From contig NZ_LMPC01000029.1 of NCBI RefSeq assembly GCF_001423745.1, forward strand, positions 257,212 to 321,211: DNA of 64,000 bases, given 5' to 3'. This document shows positions 16,352 to 24,628 of the stretch, in pieces. How positions within the stretch are numbered: the first letter of the stretch is position 1; each line of letters opens with the position of its first letter. The notes beneath the pieces are model-generated. The model was not told the origin of the DNA, searched no databases, and saw only the letters and a program-made list of their open reading frames with translations. The position numbers and the translations under genes were made by a program. The DNA is from Arthrobacter sp. Leaf337 (GTDB taxonomy: Bacteria > Actinomycetota > Actinomycetes > Actinomycetales > Micrococcaceae).

Positions 16352-18331
16352 ATGAGCGGTACAGGCCACCAGATCATTCCCGCGGAAGTCCGCAGGCCGG
16401 GGCAACCGACCGATACGGGAAACGCTCTGGGGCGGTGGCTGCTCAAGCACCAGGTCCAGCCGGTGATCGGCCCGGAAAGTCCCGAAGACCACGCCGCTCC
16501 CCAGGCCTGGTGGAAGGTCATGTGCCTTACCGGTGTTGACTACTTCTCCACGCTGTCCTACCTGCCGGCCATCGCCGCACTCGCAGCCGGTGCGCTGTCG
16601 CCGTTGGCCACCCTGCTGATCGTTGCCCTCACGCTCCTGGGAATGCTGCCGATGTACCGCCGGGTGGCCCGGGAAAGCCCGCACGGACAGGGATCGGTTG
16701 CCATGCTGGAAAGCCTCCTGCCGTTCTGGCGGGGAAAGATTTTTGTCCTGATCCTCCTGGGTTTCGTGGCAACGTCCTGGATCATCACCATTACGCTTTC
16801 GTCGGCTGATGCCACCGTGCACATGCTCGAAAACCCGTATCTCCCGGAATTCCTCGATGGTCAGGCCGTCCTTATCACCGTGGTCCTTTTGCTGATCCTA
16901 GGAGGTGTGTTCCTGCTCGGGTTCAGCGAAGCCGTCGTGGTGGCCATTCCGCTCGTGGCACTATTCCTGCTCCTCAATGCCGCGGTCATCATCACCGGCG
17001 TGGCGACGGTCATCAGCGATCCCGCCGCCTTGGCCGCCTGGACCGGAGACCTGTCGGCACGCGGCGGTTTCGGGGACATTATCGGCCCCGCCGTCATCGC
17101 CTTTCCACTGCTGGTCCTCGGCCTGTCCGGGTTCGAAACCGGCGTCAGCATGATGCCGCTGGTGGCCGCCGAGGGCAGGACGGCTGAGGAACGCCTCACC
17201 TCCAGGGTTCGGAACACCCGCAAACTGCTCACTCTGGCTGCTGCCATCATGAGCGTCTACCTCCTCGGCAGCAGCTTCGTCACCACAGTCCTGATCCCGG
17301 CGAAGGAATTCGAACCCGGAGGTGAGGCCAGCGGACGCGCCCTGGCCTACTTGGCACACCAACAACTGGGGAATGGCTTCGGTACGGTCTACGACATCAG
17401 CAGCATCCTGATTCTATGGTTCGCGGGCGCCTCGGCCATGGCCGGCCTGATCAACATCGTCCCGCGCTACCTCCCCGCCTACGGCATGGCCCCCGAATGG
17501 GGACGCGCGGTCCGCCCCGTGGTCCTTGTCTACACGGCGGTCAGCATCCTCATCACCATCGGTTTCAATGCCGATGTCAACGCCCAGGCCGGCGCGTACG
17601 CCACCGGCATCCTTGCGATGATGGTCTCCGGATCCATCGCCGTCACAATCTCCGCATTCCGAAGAGGCAACCGACGATCGGGAGCGGGCTTCGCGCTGCT
17701 GTCCCTGATCCTGCTCTACGCGCTGGCCGCCAACGTCATCGAGAAACCGGACGGACTGACCATCTCCGCCTTCTTTATCCTGGGAATCATCGCGATCTCC
17801 CTGGTTTCCCGCGTCGCACGGACCACGGAACTGCGCGCAGACCTGATCAGGTTTGACGACAACACCCGCCGCTTCATCGCCGATTCCCTGGACTACGACG
17901 GCGCGCTGAACCTGATCGCCAACCGCCGCCAAACCGGCGATACCAGGGAGTACGCCGAAAAGGAATACGAGCAACGGGGCCAAAACGCAGTCCCCGGGAC
18001 CGCTGACGTCATATTCCTCGAAATCGACATCATCGACCCGTCCAACTTCGGCGGGACCCTGGACGTGCGCGGCGTCGAAGTCGACGGCCACCGCATCCTG
18101 CGGGTCGAAAGCCCGGCCGCTCCCAACGCCATCGCCGCGATCCTCCTGGCTCTCCGGGACACGGCCGGCGTCATCCCCCACGCGTACTTCGAATGGTCCG
18201 AAGGCAACCCCCTCGCCCACCTGATGCGCTATCTCCTCCTGGGCCGCGGCGACACTCCGCCGGTGGTGCGGGAAATCCTGCGGAAGCACGAACCGGATCC
18301 TGCTCGCCGCCCACGCATTCACGTGGGGTAG
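16352..18331 (+). CDS. APC family amino acid permease with cytoplasmic C-terminal domain
   Basis: A 659-residue membrane protein. After about 55 soluble residues, transmembrane segments start at MCLTGVDYFSTLSYLPAIAA, a typical APC helix-1 region with an unwound glycine stretch, and continue through about residue 495. A soluble tail of about 160 residues follows, with alternating strands and helices (DVIFLEIDIIDPSNF, GHRILRVESPAAPNAIAAIL). Such tails occur in APC permeases of the KUP/YdaO-like or actinobacterial amino-acid type and may be regulatory. No partner gene is near, and the substrate is unknown. Confidence 0.87.
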   Translation: MSGTGHQIIPAEVRRPGQPTDTGNALGRWLLKHQVQPVIGPESPEDHAAPQAWWKVMCLTGVDYFSTLSYLPAIAALAAGALSPLATLLIVALTLLGMLPMYRRVARESPHGQGSVAMLESLLPFWRGKIFVLILLGFVATSWIITITLSSADATVHMLENPYLPEFLDGQAVLITVVLLLILGGVFLLGFSEAVVVAIPLVALFLLLNAAVIITGVATVISDPAALAAWTGDLSARGGFGDIIGPAVIAFPLLVLGLSGFETGVSMMPLVAAEGRTAEERLTSRVRNTRKLLTLAAAIMSVYLLGSSFVTTVLIPAKEFEPGGEASGRALAYLAHQQLGNGFGTVYDISSILILWFAGASAMAGLINIVPRYLPAYGMAPEWGRAVRPVVLVYTAVSILITIGFNADVNAQAGAYATGILAMMVSGSIAVTISAFRRGNRRSGAGFALLSLILLYALAANVIEKPDGLTISAFFILGIIAISLVSRVARTTELRADLIRFDDNTRRFIADSLDYDGALNLIANRRQTGDTREYAEKEYEQRGQNAVPGTADVIFLEIDIIDPSNFGGTLDVRGVEVDGHRILRVESPAAPNAIAAILLALRDTAGVIPHAYFEWSEGNPLAHLMRYLLLGRGDTPPVVREILRKHEPDPARRPRIHVG

Positions 18332-18396
18332 CCGGACAAACCGCAGGCGATGGAGACGGCGTTCCGGATCGCCAGGTCCGCAACGTCCCGCCTTCT

Positions 18397-18552
18397 TCAA
18401 GCGTCGGAGTGCCAGGTGCCCGTTTCCGCGCTGTATACCAGCCAATGGCCACTGACCGGGCCGTCTGCTGTGGGTCGGTGGCTAACCCAGGTGCGGTCCC
18501 CCTCCCGCGGCTCCCGCAAAGCCGGCTGATCATCAACACGGTCGACCGTCAT
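18397..18552 (-). CDS. Small hypothetical protein (51 aa)
   Basis: A short frame from ATG at 18552, preceded by the strong ribosome site GGGAGGGAG at about 7 bases. The product begins MTVDRVDD, contains a TWVSHRP segment and ends HWLVYSAETGTWHSDA. It has no signal peptide or membrane helix and I do not recognise a family. An upstream in-frame extension would overlap the ArfB gene on the other strand and is less likely. Support is the ribosome site and a composition unlike random antisense. Confidence 0.5.
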   Translation of the reverse strand: MTVDRVDDQPALREPREGDRTWVSHRPTADGPVSGHWLVYSAETGTWHSDA

Positions 18553-18721
18553 CAGGATCTCCCTCCCGGTAGCAAGTGAATTCTGGTCCAAGCCTATAAC
18601 CAGAAAGACCAGTCTGTCTCCTGCAATAGTGCGGGTGACGAAGGCGATTTCGACGTCGGACTGGAACACGAAGCCGGACATCGAGGCCTCGATCAAGCCC
18701 GGACTGTGCAACGCTGGTTGC

Positions 18722-19144
18722 ATGGATCTGGAGGTGTCGCCCGCGCTCACAATTCCCGCGTCTGAAATCCGCTGGCGGTTCTCCCGCTCGTCCGGCCCGG
18801 GAGGTCAACACGTCAATACCTCGGACAGCCGAGTCGAGCTCTCGTGGAACGTCAAAAACTCGGCGGCGCTTTCGGACGGCCAACGGCTCATGCTGGTCAC
18901 GAGACTCGCACGGCGACTTATCGCCGGGGTGATCACAGTGACCGCCGCCGAGCAGCGCTCTCAGTTGCGCAACCGGGAGATCGCCCTGGCGAAACTTTCA
19001 GGCCTCCTGGCAGGCGCCATTGCCCCCGAAGCTGCTCCCCGCCGGGCGACCAAACCCACCCGCGGCTCCAATCGTCGGCGCCTTGCCGCAAAGGAACAGC
19101 GTGCGGCGACAAAACAGCAACGAAGGCGGCCGTCGCTCGAGTAG
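18722..19144 (+). CDS. arfB: Alternative ribosome-rescue factor B (peptidyl-tRNA hydrolase, RF-1 domain)
   Basis: A 140-residue protein of ArfB length. It opens with the MDLEVSPALTIPASEI strand, and the catalytic GGQ is at residues 27-29 inside SSGPGGQHVNTSDSRVEL, which matches the class I release-factor GGQ domain. The basic C-terminal tail (RRATKPTRGS...KQQRRR) is the mRNA-channel tail that lets ArfB enter stalled ribosomes. It hydrolyses peptidyl-tRNA on non-stop ribosomes. ATG at 18722 is chosen since homology begins there; an in-frame extension to 18629 is unrelated. Confidence 0.93.
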   Translation: MDLEVSPALTIPASEIRWRFSRSSGPGGQHVNTSDSRVELSWNVKNSAALSDGQRLMLVTRLARRLIAGVITVTAAEQRSQLRNREIALAKLSGLLAGAIAPEAAPRRATKPTRGSNRRRLAAKEQRAATKQQRRRPSLE

Positions 19145-19277
19145 CGCCCCGCTCCGAAAGATGTTCGCCATCGGGAGCAGTAGCATGTACATAGCAGCCT
19201 ATTCAGCTTTGGAATACTTCAGCTAATCGAGGCATTTCGTGAATTAAGCAATATCGATACCGGATTTACTATCTGCG

Positions 19278-19619
19278 ATGAGTGATAACCTAACCGGCAT
19301 GGTAAAACGAGTAATAACCACGCTTGAAGACGATCTCGACGGTTCCGAAGCGAATGAAACAATCATTTTTTCTATCGATGCTGCCGAATATGAGATTGAT
19401 CTCAATAATGTCCACGCCGCCGAACTGCGTGAGGCAATGAATAAGTACACCGCCGTTGCGAGAAAGACCACCGGACGCGCCAGGCCGGCGCGACGACCCA
19501 GCACCGGCACCAAGGACGCCAAGGCTGTCCGCGCCTGGGCGATTGAGAATGGTATCCCCGTGAATGCCCGGGGCCGAATTCAAGCTGACGTGATGGAGCG
19601 CTACGCAGCAGCGCTCTAA
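19278..19619 (+). CDS. lsr2: Lsr2 family nucleoid-associated protein
   Basis: A 113-residue Lsr2 protein. The N-terminal dimerisation domain (VITTLEDDLDGSEANETIIFSIDAAEYEIDL pattern) has the usual two strands, and the C-terminal DNA-binding domain contains AVRAWAIENGIPVNARGRIQ, including the RGR AT-hook-like motif that inserts into the minor groove of AT-rich DNA. Lsr2 silences horizontally acquired genes. The gene and its upstream 130 bases are visibly more AT-rich than their surroundings. ATG at 19299 (MVKRVITTL) is an alternative start closer to the usual N-terminus. A strong terminator follows. Confidence 0.92.
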   Translation: MSDNLTGMVKRVITTLEDDLDGSEANETIIFSIDAAEYEIDLNNVHAAELREAMNKYTAVARKTTGRARPARRPSTGTKDAKAVRAWAIENGIPVNARGRIQADVMERYAAAL

Positions 19620-19693
19620 AGGAACCCAGGCCATGGCCCTTCACACCGGATGGCGTCATAGCCGGACTGAGGCTTAGCACAATGAATAGACGC

Positions 19694-19740
19694 AATCAGG
19701 ACCGGAGGCTACTAATCGGCTTTCGGTCCTGATTCTGTTT
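19694..19740 (+). terminator. Intrinsic terminator after lsr2
   Basis: An 11-base perfect inverted repeat AATCAGGACCG / CGGTCCTGATT (19694-19704 and 19724-19734) with a 19-base loop is followed by CTGTTT. It lies 75 bases after the lsr2 stop and directly before the convergent glyoxalase remnant, so it may serve both directions. Confidence 0.75.
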
Positions 19741-19742
19741 AG

Positions 19743-19931
19743 TCACCTATCCAGGTGGGCATCCCTGACGTTTTGGGGTGTTGCGCCCTGAATGACCCAG
19801 CGGTTGCCATCCGGGTTCCCGAAGTAGGCAAACTGGATGCCGCCCATGTCTTGAATTTCACTGATATCGGCACCATCTACATGCGCCCAAGGATACCGCC
19901 GTACCGGAAGGCGGCTACGCTCGGCACGCAC
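19743..19931 (-). pseudogene. VOC (glyoxalase/bleomycin-resistance) family C-terminal remnant
   Basis: The minus-strand frame reads GGIQFAYFGNPDGNRWVIQ before its stop, the hallmark last strand of vicinal-oxygen-chelate proteins (normally F-x-D-P-D-G-N-x-W). Only about 45-60 residues exist, against 120-150 for the family, and no N-terminal half or ribosome site is found upstream before the plus-strand gene at 19997. It is best read as a gene stub left by deletion. Confidence 0.6.
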
Positions 19932-19996
19932 GACCGTCGGTCGTCACCTATCCTCGGTGGTTGACGCCCGTTCGGCCCCGGGGCGACACTGGCGTA

Positions 19997-20227
19997 ATGA
20001 GCGAAGCGGAAAAAGAAACCATTGTCCGTTCGGTCGTCGACCGTCTGTCAGCGCGCTTTCCGGAGGCGGGGCGGACCCACATCGCGCAAATCGTCGGCGA
20101 AGAGTACGAGTCACTGGCTGACGGGCGAATCAGGAGCTTCATCCCTACCCTCATAGAGCATGAAGCCAGGGCCCGGCTTCAAAGCGAATTCACACCGGAG
20201 CCGTCTCAGTCGGCTCCGTTTCAGTGA
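19997..20227 (+). CDS. Three-helix bundle dimerization domain protein
   Basis: A 76-residue actinobacterial protein starting at ATG 19997. The sequence ETIVRSVVDRLSARFP, then HIAQIVGEEYESLADGRIRSF, then PTLIEHEARARLQ forms three amphipathic helices and fits the small three-helix-bundle dimerization family (DUF3562-like). These often sit beside phosphatases, regulators or as stand-alone adaptors; their role is poorly known. Its stop overlaps the end of the convergent CYTH-CHAD gene by a few bases. Confidence 0.75.
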   Translation: MSEAEKETIVRSVVDRLSARFPEAGRTHIAQIVGEEYESLADGRIRSFIPTLIEHEARARLQSEFTPEPSQSAPFQ

Positions 20228-21738
20228 AGCGACCTGGGCGGGGATTGGCGCCATGCCCGGAAGAACCGGGTCCGGGCGTCGGCGCCGCGTTCTTGTTCCA
20301 GCGCGTGGAGACGGCCATAGGTAAATTCGTTTCCCTCGCCGCCCTCCCGGGACTCCGTGGCAAGTGACCGTAACTTCTCCCGGAGGACGACGCTGTCCTG
20401 GTGGTCGCCCAGAATTGTTTGGATTTCTTCAGCGGTGCGGGCAAGCTTGGCTCCCCGCTTTCCGAAAATTGGCAGGGCTGCTTCTGCTGCGTAGCGGAGG
20501 CGTTTTGCGCTCTTCCGGACCTCATGTAGCGCTGCGTCGAGAGACGCTTCATCCGGCATCTCGTCCAAGCCTTTCACAGCACGCCGCAGGCGCTTCCGTT
20601 CTGCATTGACCAGCCGGGCTATCGTCCCCGGGGCCTCCTTGTCGGCAGGTTCGCCCTGTAGAGGGGAAGCGAGAAAGTCGTCCAGCGCATCAAGAAGCCG
20701 AAAGTACCGGTCGCCCGTCATGGCGGCCAGGCCTTCGGTGAGGGCAGCCTCATAAGCTGCCCCGAGCTGGGCCTCGATGTTTTGTTTCACCGGACCAATG
20801 ATCAGATCCGGCGGTTCGGCGCTGATCAGGTCGTTCAAATGGGTCCGCATGACCTCCAGATCCCGTGCCGCACCCACCGCCCCGGCCAGCCATTTGAGTT
20901 CTCCTCGCAGAAACTGTGTGGTTCCCTTATCCGTCAGCTTGCGGAAGCTTGCGAGTACGGACCGCATCCGGCGTGCTGCCACGCGGAGCTGGTGTATAGC
21001 GTCCCGCGCTCCCTCCCGCACCCCCGGGTCATGCGCCTTCAGGGCCTCGACCTGTGCATGCATGTACCAAAGCAGCACCGCCGAGGCGTCGCCCTTGCGC
21101 CGAGGCTCGGGTGCCGGGTTGGTGCCAGCTGGATATCGGGCACCAAGCGCCCGTGCCAGCTTCGAGGGCAGCTCCGCAGGCAGGTGGCCGGCCTGGGCGA
21201 ACACCATACCGGCGGCATCCAGAAGTTTCCGGCGCCCGTCGATCAGTTCGATCTCCCATTCCCGCCAGGAGGCATTGTCAACCGGTTCGAGGAGGATCCG
21301 GGATTCCACCCGATCGTCGCTAAATTCGGCCAGGACCGTTCCGTCGGCTGCGACCAGGGGAATAGCCGTACGTCGGGTTGTCAGGTGTGCCACCGCAACC
21401 AGTTCCTGGTTTCGGGTATGGGCCAGGACCAGTTGCTTCAACCGTAAGGGCACTGAGTCCAGTTCCCTGTTCAACGGCTCCTTGATTTCGCGCCGTTCGC
21501 CCGCGGCCACCGGCAGTTTCAGATGCCATCCGGCATCCTTGCCGCCCGTGCGCCGGCGCAAAGTAATCCGGCGGGCCGCAAGCGCTAATGTCGCGGTGTC
21601 AAAATACACTGCATCGAGAGTCTGATCCGATGGCGTTCCCGCGTGGTCCACTCCGGCAATCGTCGTCAATGCCGGCAGCGCAACGGACCATCCGACGTCG
21701 AACTTTCGTTCCACTTCCAAATTCTCCGTCCCGGGCAT
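20221..21738 (-). CDS. CYTH and CHAD domain-containing protein
   Basis: A 505-residue two-domain protein. The N-terminal CYTH domain (about residues 5-205) shows the E-x-E-x-K signature in LEVERKF and further charged strands (RRITLRRRTGG, DGRRKLLDAAG) that line a triphosphate tunnel. The C-terminal CHAD domain (about 225-500) is all-helical with conserved basic/His motifs such as AIHQLRVAARRMRSVL and EVRKSAKRLRYAAE. CYTH domains hydrolyse or bind triphosphates (ThTPase or triphosphatase activity), and CHAD domains bind inorganic polyphosphate. A role in polyphosphate or tripolyphosphate metabolism is therefore likely. Confidence 0.93.
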   Translation of the reverse strand: MPGTENLEVERKFDVGWSVALPALTTIAGVDHAGTPSDQTLDAVYFDTATLALAARRITLRRRTGGKDAGWHLKLPVAAGERREIKEPLNRELDSVPLRLKQLVLAHTRNQELVAVAHLTTRRTAIPLVAADGTVLAEFSDDRVESRILLEPVDNASWREWEIELIDGRRKLLDAAGMVFAQAGHLPAELPSKLARALGARYPAGTNPAPEPRRKGDASAVLLWYMHAQVEALKAHDPGVREGARDAIHQLRVAARRMRSVLASFRKLTDKGTTQFLRGELKWLAGAVGAARDLEVMRTHLNDLISAEPPDLIIGPVKQNIEAQLGAAYEAALTEGLAAMTGDRYFRLLDALDDFLASPLQGEPADKEAPGTIARLVNAERKRLRRAVKGLDEMPDEASLDAALHEVRKSAKRLRYAAEAALPIFGKRGAKLARTAEEIQTILGDHQDSVVLREKLRSLATESREGGEGNEFTYGRLHALEQERGADARTRFFRAWRQSPPRSLH

Positions 21739-21840
21739 GCTTCATGGTAGGCCGGGATCTGTCGCCTGGCGTTGTGCCTAAAGGCCCCTTATGAACCGAA
21801 GCCGGGGAAGCGATCCCATCTTTCCGTGAGGACTGAGCCC

Positions 21841-22254
21841 CTATGTGAGGAGTGAGGCGATCAGGCCCTCGATGCGGGTCCTGATTTCATCGCGGATGGG
21901 GCGGACGGCGTCCACGCCCTGGCCCGCCGGATCTTCCAGGACCCAGTCTTCGTAACGCTTGCCGGGGAAGTACTGGCATTCGTCGCCGCAGCCCATGGTG
22001 ATCACCACGTCGGATTCCTTTACGGCCTCGGTGGTGAGGACCTTGGGGATTTCGGCGGACATGTCGATGCCGAGTTCGGCCATGGCTTCGACGGCGGCCG
22101 GGTTGACCTTGTCAGCCGGCTGGGACCCTGCGGAGCGGACCTCGATCCCGCCCTTGGCCAAGGTGGTCAGGAACGCCGCGGCCATCTGGGAGCGGCCGGC
22201 GTTATGGACGCAGACAAAGAGGACGGATGGTTTCTTGGCGGTTTCGGTGCTCAC
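21841..22254 (-). CDS. arsC: Arsenate reductase ArsC, low-molecular-weight phosphatase fold
   Basis: A 137-residue LMW-PTP-type arsenate reductase. The CX5R loop is CVHNAGRSQ (Cys15 to Arg21), and two more Cys (Cys89, Cys93) occur in MGCGDECQYFPGKRYEDW, the redox pair region of thioredoxin-coupled ArsC. The DPAGQG motif contains the catalytic Asp. GTG at 22254 is chosen with CAGGAG 7 bases upstream. It reduces arsenate to arsenite, which the nearby aquaglyceroporin could release. It is encoded downstream of, and in the same direction as, the ArsR-ArsC fusion (53-base gap). Confidence 0.93.
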   Translation of the reverse strand: MSTETAKKPSVLFVCVHNAGRSQMAAAFLTTLAKGGIEVRSAGSQPADKVNPAAVEAMAELGIDMSAEIPKVLTTEAVKESDVVITMGCGDECQYFPGKRYEDWVLEDPAGQGVDAVRPIRDEIRTRIEGLIASLLT

Positions 22255-22307
22255 GGGGTTTCTCCTGAAGTTAGTTGGTACAGCCATGGATTCATGATTC
22301 GTAGTAG

Positions 22308-22982
22308 TCAGGCGGCGCGCACTCGGGGTGCCAGGTCGTTGACACGATGGGCGATGTCCGCGAAGGCATCCTCAAAAGCCTCAGCGGTGCCCAGGCGCAG
22401 CGGGTCCCGCACTGACCAGTGGACACCGCGAAGGCCCGTCAGCTCCTCATGGGCGTTGTCGCAGACCGTCACGATGAAGTCCCCCTCCCCAGCCACCAGG
22501 TCCAACCTGCGCGGGGTTCGGTCTTCGAGGTCCATGCCATGACGGCGGGCAACGTCGATGGCGCCTTCCGCGATACGTTCCGCGGGGTGCGTTCCGGCCG
22601 ACGTTGAGGGGACTTCGCTGACCTGCTGCCAGAGCGCGGCGGCCAGCTGGGACCGGGCGCTATTGCGCGTGCAGACGAACAGGACGCGGCGGGCTCCGTG
22701 TTCCGCCGCTGGCACCAGACCTTCCAAGGCGCCGGCCGCAAGCCGGACATAGCTGCGGCGCCGGTCGGCTTCTGAGCGGTGGCGGATGGTCAGCCCGGTC
22801 GTTGCCAGGGTTCGCAAATGGTGGGACAGCAGGTTCGAGGGCATCCCCAGTTCGGCCTGCAGTTCCATCGGGGAAAAGTCCCCCAACGTCAGCAGATCAA
22901 CGATGCGCAGCCGGGCGGGATCGGCCAGGGCAGCGTACTTGGCCACCCTCGCCTGAAAAGGGCTTTTTCCCTCAATATTCAT
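22308..22982 (-). CDS. ArsR-type HTH fused to LMW-phosphatase/ArsC-like domain
   Basis: A 224-residue fusion. Residues about 8-95 form an ArsR winged helix (ADPARLRIVDLL, then MPSNLLSHHLRTLATTGL recognition helix), and residues 98-224 an LMW-PTP domain with the CX5R loop CTRNSARSQ (Cys104-Arg110) and a second Cys in VTVCDNAHEE. The Cys cluster that senses As(III) in classical ArsR (CVC-type in helix 3) is absent, so sensing may involve the fused domain. It is divergent from the aquaglyceroporin gene with a 46-base promoter, so it probably represses both arms of the arsenic module. Confidence 0.88.
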   Translation of the reverse strand: MNIEGKSPFQARVAKYAALADPARLRIVDLLTLGDFSPMELQAELGMPSNLLSHHLRTLATTGLTIRHRSEADRRRSYVRLAAGALEGLVPAAEHGARRVLFVCTRNSARSQLAAALWQQVSEVPSTSAGTHPAERIAEGAIDVARRHGMDLEDRTPRRLDLVAGEGDFIVTVCDNAHEELTGLRGVHWSVRDPLRLGTAEAFEDAFADIAHRVNDLAPRVRAA

Positions 22983-23028
22983 TGATTCAATTTTGACTGA
23001 GTTAATTCTTTCGGTCAAGCTGTTTGGT

Positions 23029-23775
23029 ATGACCATGACCTCCAACCAGCCGCCGCTCTGGCGCCGCGCCGTGGCCGAACTCCTCGGCACCAGCCTGCTC
23101 GTGACGATCGTCGTCGGCTCCGGAATCGCCGCACAGAAACTTTCCCCCGGCGACGTTGGGCTACAGCTGCTCCAGAACAGCACCGCCACCGTGTTGGGCC
23201 TGACCGTCCTGATCCTGGTGCTCGGGCCCGTGAGCGGTGCGCATTTCAATCCGGCGGTGTCCCTTGCCGACTGGATCCTGGCCCGACGCAGCGGCACCGG
23301 ATTAAGCCTGCCGGAGCTCGGTACCTATGTCGTGGCGCAGACGGTGGGTGCGGTCAGCGGCAGTATGGTCGCGAACGCAATGTTCGAGGTGGGCACATCC
23401 ATCTCCGCCAAGGAGCGGGCAACCCCCGGACACCTGATGGGTGAGGTCGTAGCGACCGCCGGGCTGATCCTGCTGATCTTCGCACTGGCGGCGACCAAAA
23501 GGGGCGCCCTGGCCGCACCGGCGGTGGGCGCTTACATCGGCGCCGCGTACTGGTTCACGTCCTCGACGTCGTTCGCCAACCCGGCCGTGACAGTCGGGCG
23601 CATCTTCAGTGACACCTTCGCCGGCATCGCACCGGCGTCCGTTCCCGGCTTCATCATTGCGCAGCTTATCGGCGCGGCGATTGGCCTTGGCCTCCTCGCC
23701 GCCCTGTTCCCCTCAGCAGCCACCACCGCGGACGACGTCGTCCTGCCGCACGCATCCAGGGCGGCCGGCTCGTAG
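23029..23775 (+). CDS. MIP family aquaporin/aquaglyceroporin (AqpS-like, arsenic module)
   Basis: A channel protein of about 248 residues. Both Asn-Pro-Ala half-helix motifs are present: SGAHFNPAVSLAD in the first repeat and SFANPAVTVGRIF in the second, the latter with the selectivity-filter Arg. Six membrane helices are evident. Located divergently from an ArsR-ArsC fusion and next to arsC, it resembles the AqpS arrangement known from Sinorhizobium meliloti, where arsenite formed by ArsC leaves passively through an aquaglyceroporin instead of an ArsB/Acr3 pump. No ArsB or Acr3 is seen in the window. ATG at 23035 is an alternative start. Confidence 0.9.
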   Translation: MTMTSNQPPLWRRAVAELLGTSLLVTIVVGSGIAAQKLSPGDVGLQLLQNSTATVLGLTVLILVLGPVSGAHFNPAVSLADWILARRSGTGLSLPELGTYVVAQTVGAVSGSMVANAMFEVGTSISAKERATPGHLMGEVVATAGLILLIFALAATKRGALAAPAVGAYIGAAYWFTSSTSFANPAVTVGRIFSDTFAGIAPASVPGFIIAQLIGAAIGLGLLAALFPSAATTADDVVLPHASRAAGS

Positions 23776-23825
23776 CAGTCCGGCACCGCAGGCAGGCAAA
23801 CGTCCTGGCGTACTAGGCTTCGCTT

Positions 23826-24518
23826 GTGATCTCCAAGGCTGCCCCGGGTCCGACGTCGGACGCAGAACGGCGCGTCAGGCTGGCCGCTGTGGCGGGCATG
23901 ATCGGCGCAGTCCTTTTCGTGGCCGTGTTCACCATCTACGGGTGGCTGTGCCCGGGATACTCTCCCACGAGGATGTTCGTCAGCGAGCTTTCCCTCGGCC
24001 CCTATGGCTGGCTCCAGATCCTGAACTTCCTCCTGACCGGCGCCTTGATGCTGATATTCGGCGTCGGCCTCGCTGCACACTTCACCACAGGTGCCGCGTC
24101 CCGAGCCGGCCCCGCACTGATACAGGGCATCGGAGTGAGTCTGATGGCCTCGGGACCGTTCACCACCGACCCGTCGGCGATGTTCGGCCAAACCAGCGCC
24201 GGAGGGATCGTGCACGGCATCTTCGGCGCGCTGGTCTTCGCCTTCGCGCCGATCAGTTGCTTCGTGTTCTACCGGCGCTTCCGCCGTGAGCCGTTCTGGC
24301 AGCCACTGGCGGGATGGACGCTGGCCATCGGCATCGTCCTCGCCGTCGGGCTTGTGGTGCTCAAGATCAGCCAGCAGGCCGAGAGCGGACTGTTCGAGTG
24401 GAAAGGTCTGGTGCAGCGCGTCCTACTGATCGCGATGATGGCGTGGCTCTTCACCGTTGCCTCCCGCCTGCACAGCCACCACCGGAGCAGGACGCCCGCC
24501 CGTCGAGCGGTTCCCTAG
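23826..24518 (+). CDS. DUF998 family membrane protein
   Basis: A 230-residue integral membrane protein with six hydrophobic segments (for example VAGMIGAVLFVAVFTIYGWL and LVFAFAPISCFVFYR) and DUF998 features in GYSPTRMFVSELSLGPYG and TTDPSAMFG. Function of the family is unknown. Start is GTG at 23826. The tail contains the basic stretch HSHHRSR. It lies downstream of the channel gene with a 50-base gap, so read-through from the arsenic promoter is possible, but no functional link is evident. Confidence 0.85.
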   Translation: MISKAAPGPTSDAERRVRLAAVAGMIGAVLFVAVFTIYGWLCPGYSPTRMFVSELSLGPYGWLQILNFLLTGALMLIFGVGLAAHFTTGAASRAGPALIQGIGVSLMASGPFTTDPSAMFGQTSAGGIVHGIFGALVFAFAPISCFVFYRRFRREPFWQPLAGWTLAIGIVLAVGLVVLKISQQAESGLFEWKGLVQRVLLIAMMAWLFTVASRLHSHHRSRTPARRAVP

Positions 24519-24628
24519 GACCAGATGCCCAAGCTCCGCCTGGATCGGTGCCGATGCCGCCGCTGATCACCTGACTCACACCGCTTTCCAAGTAGGCTGA
24601 ATCCACACATGACGGACAGGAGGCTGAG

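Noticed and set aside
16100..16822. Minus-strand open frame of 240 codons before and inside the APC permease
   Set aside because: Antisense to the permease start, low-complexity, without ribosome site; only the last few codons resemble a real gene tail and lack a start.
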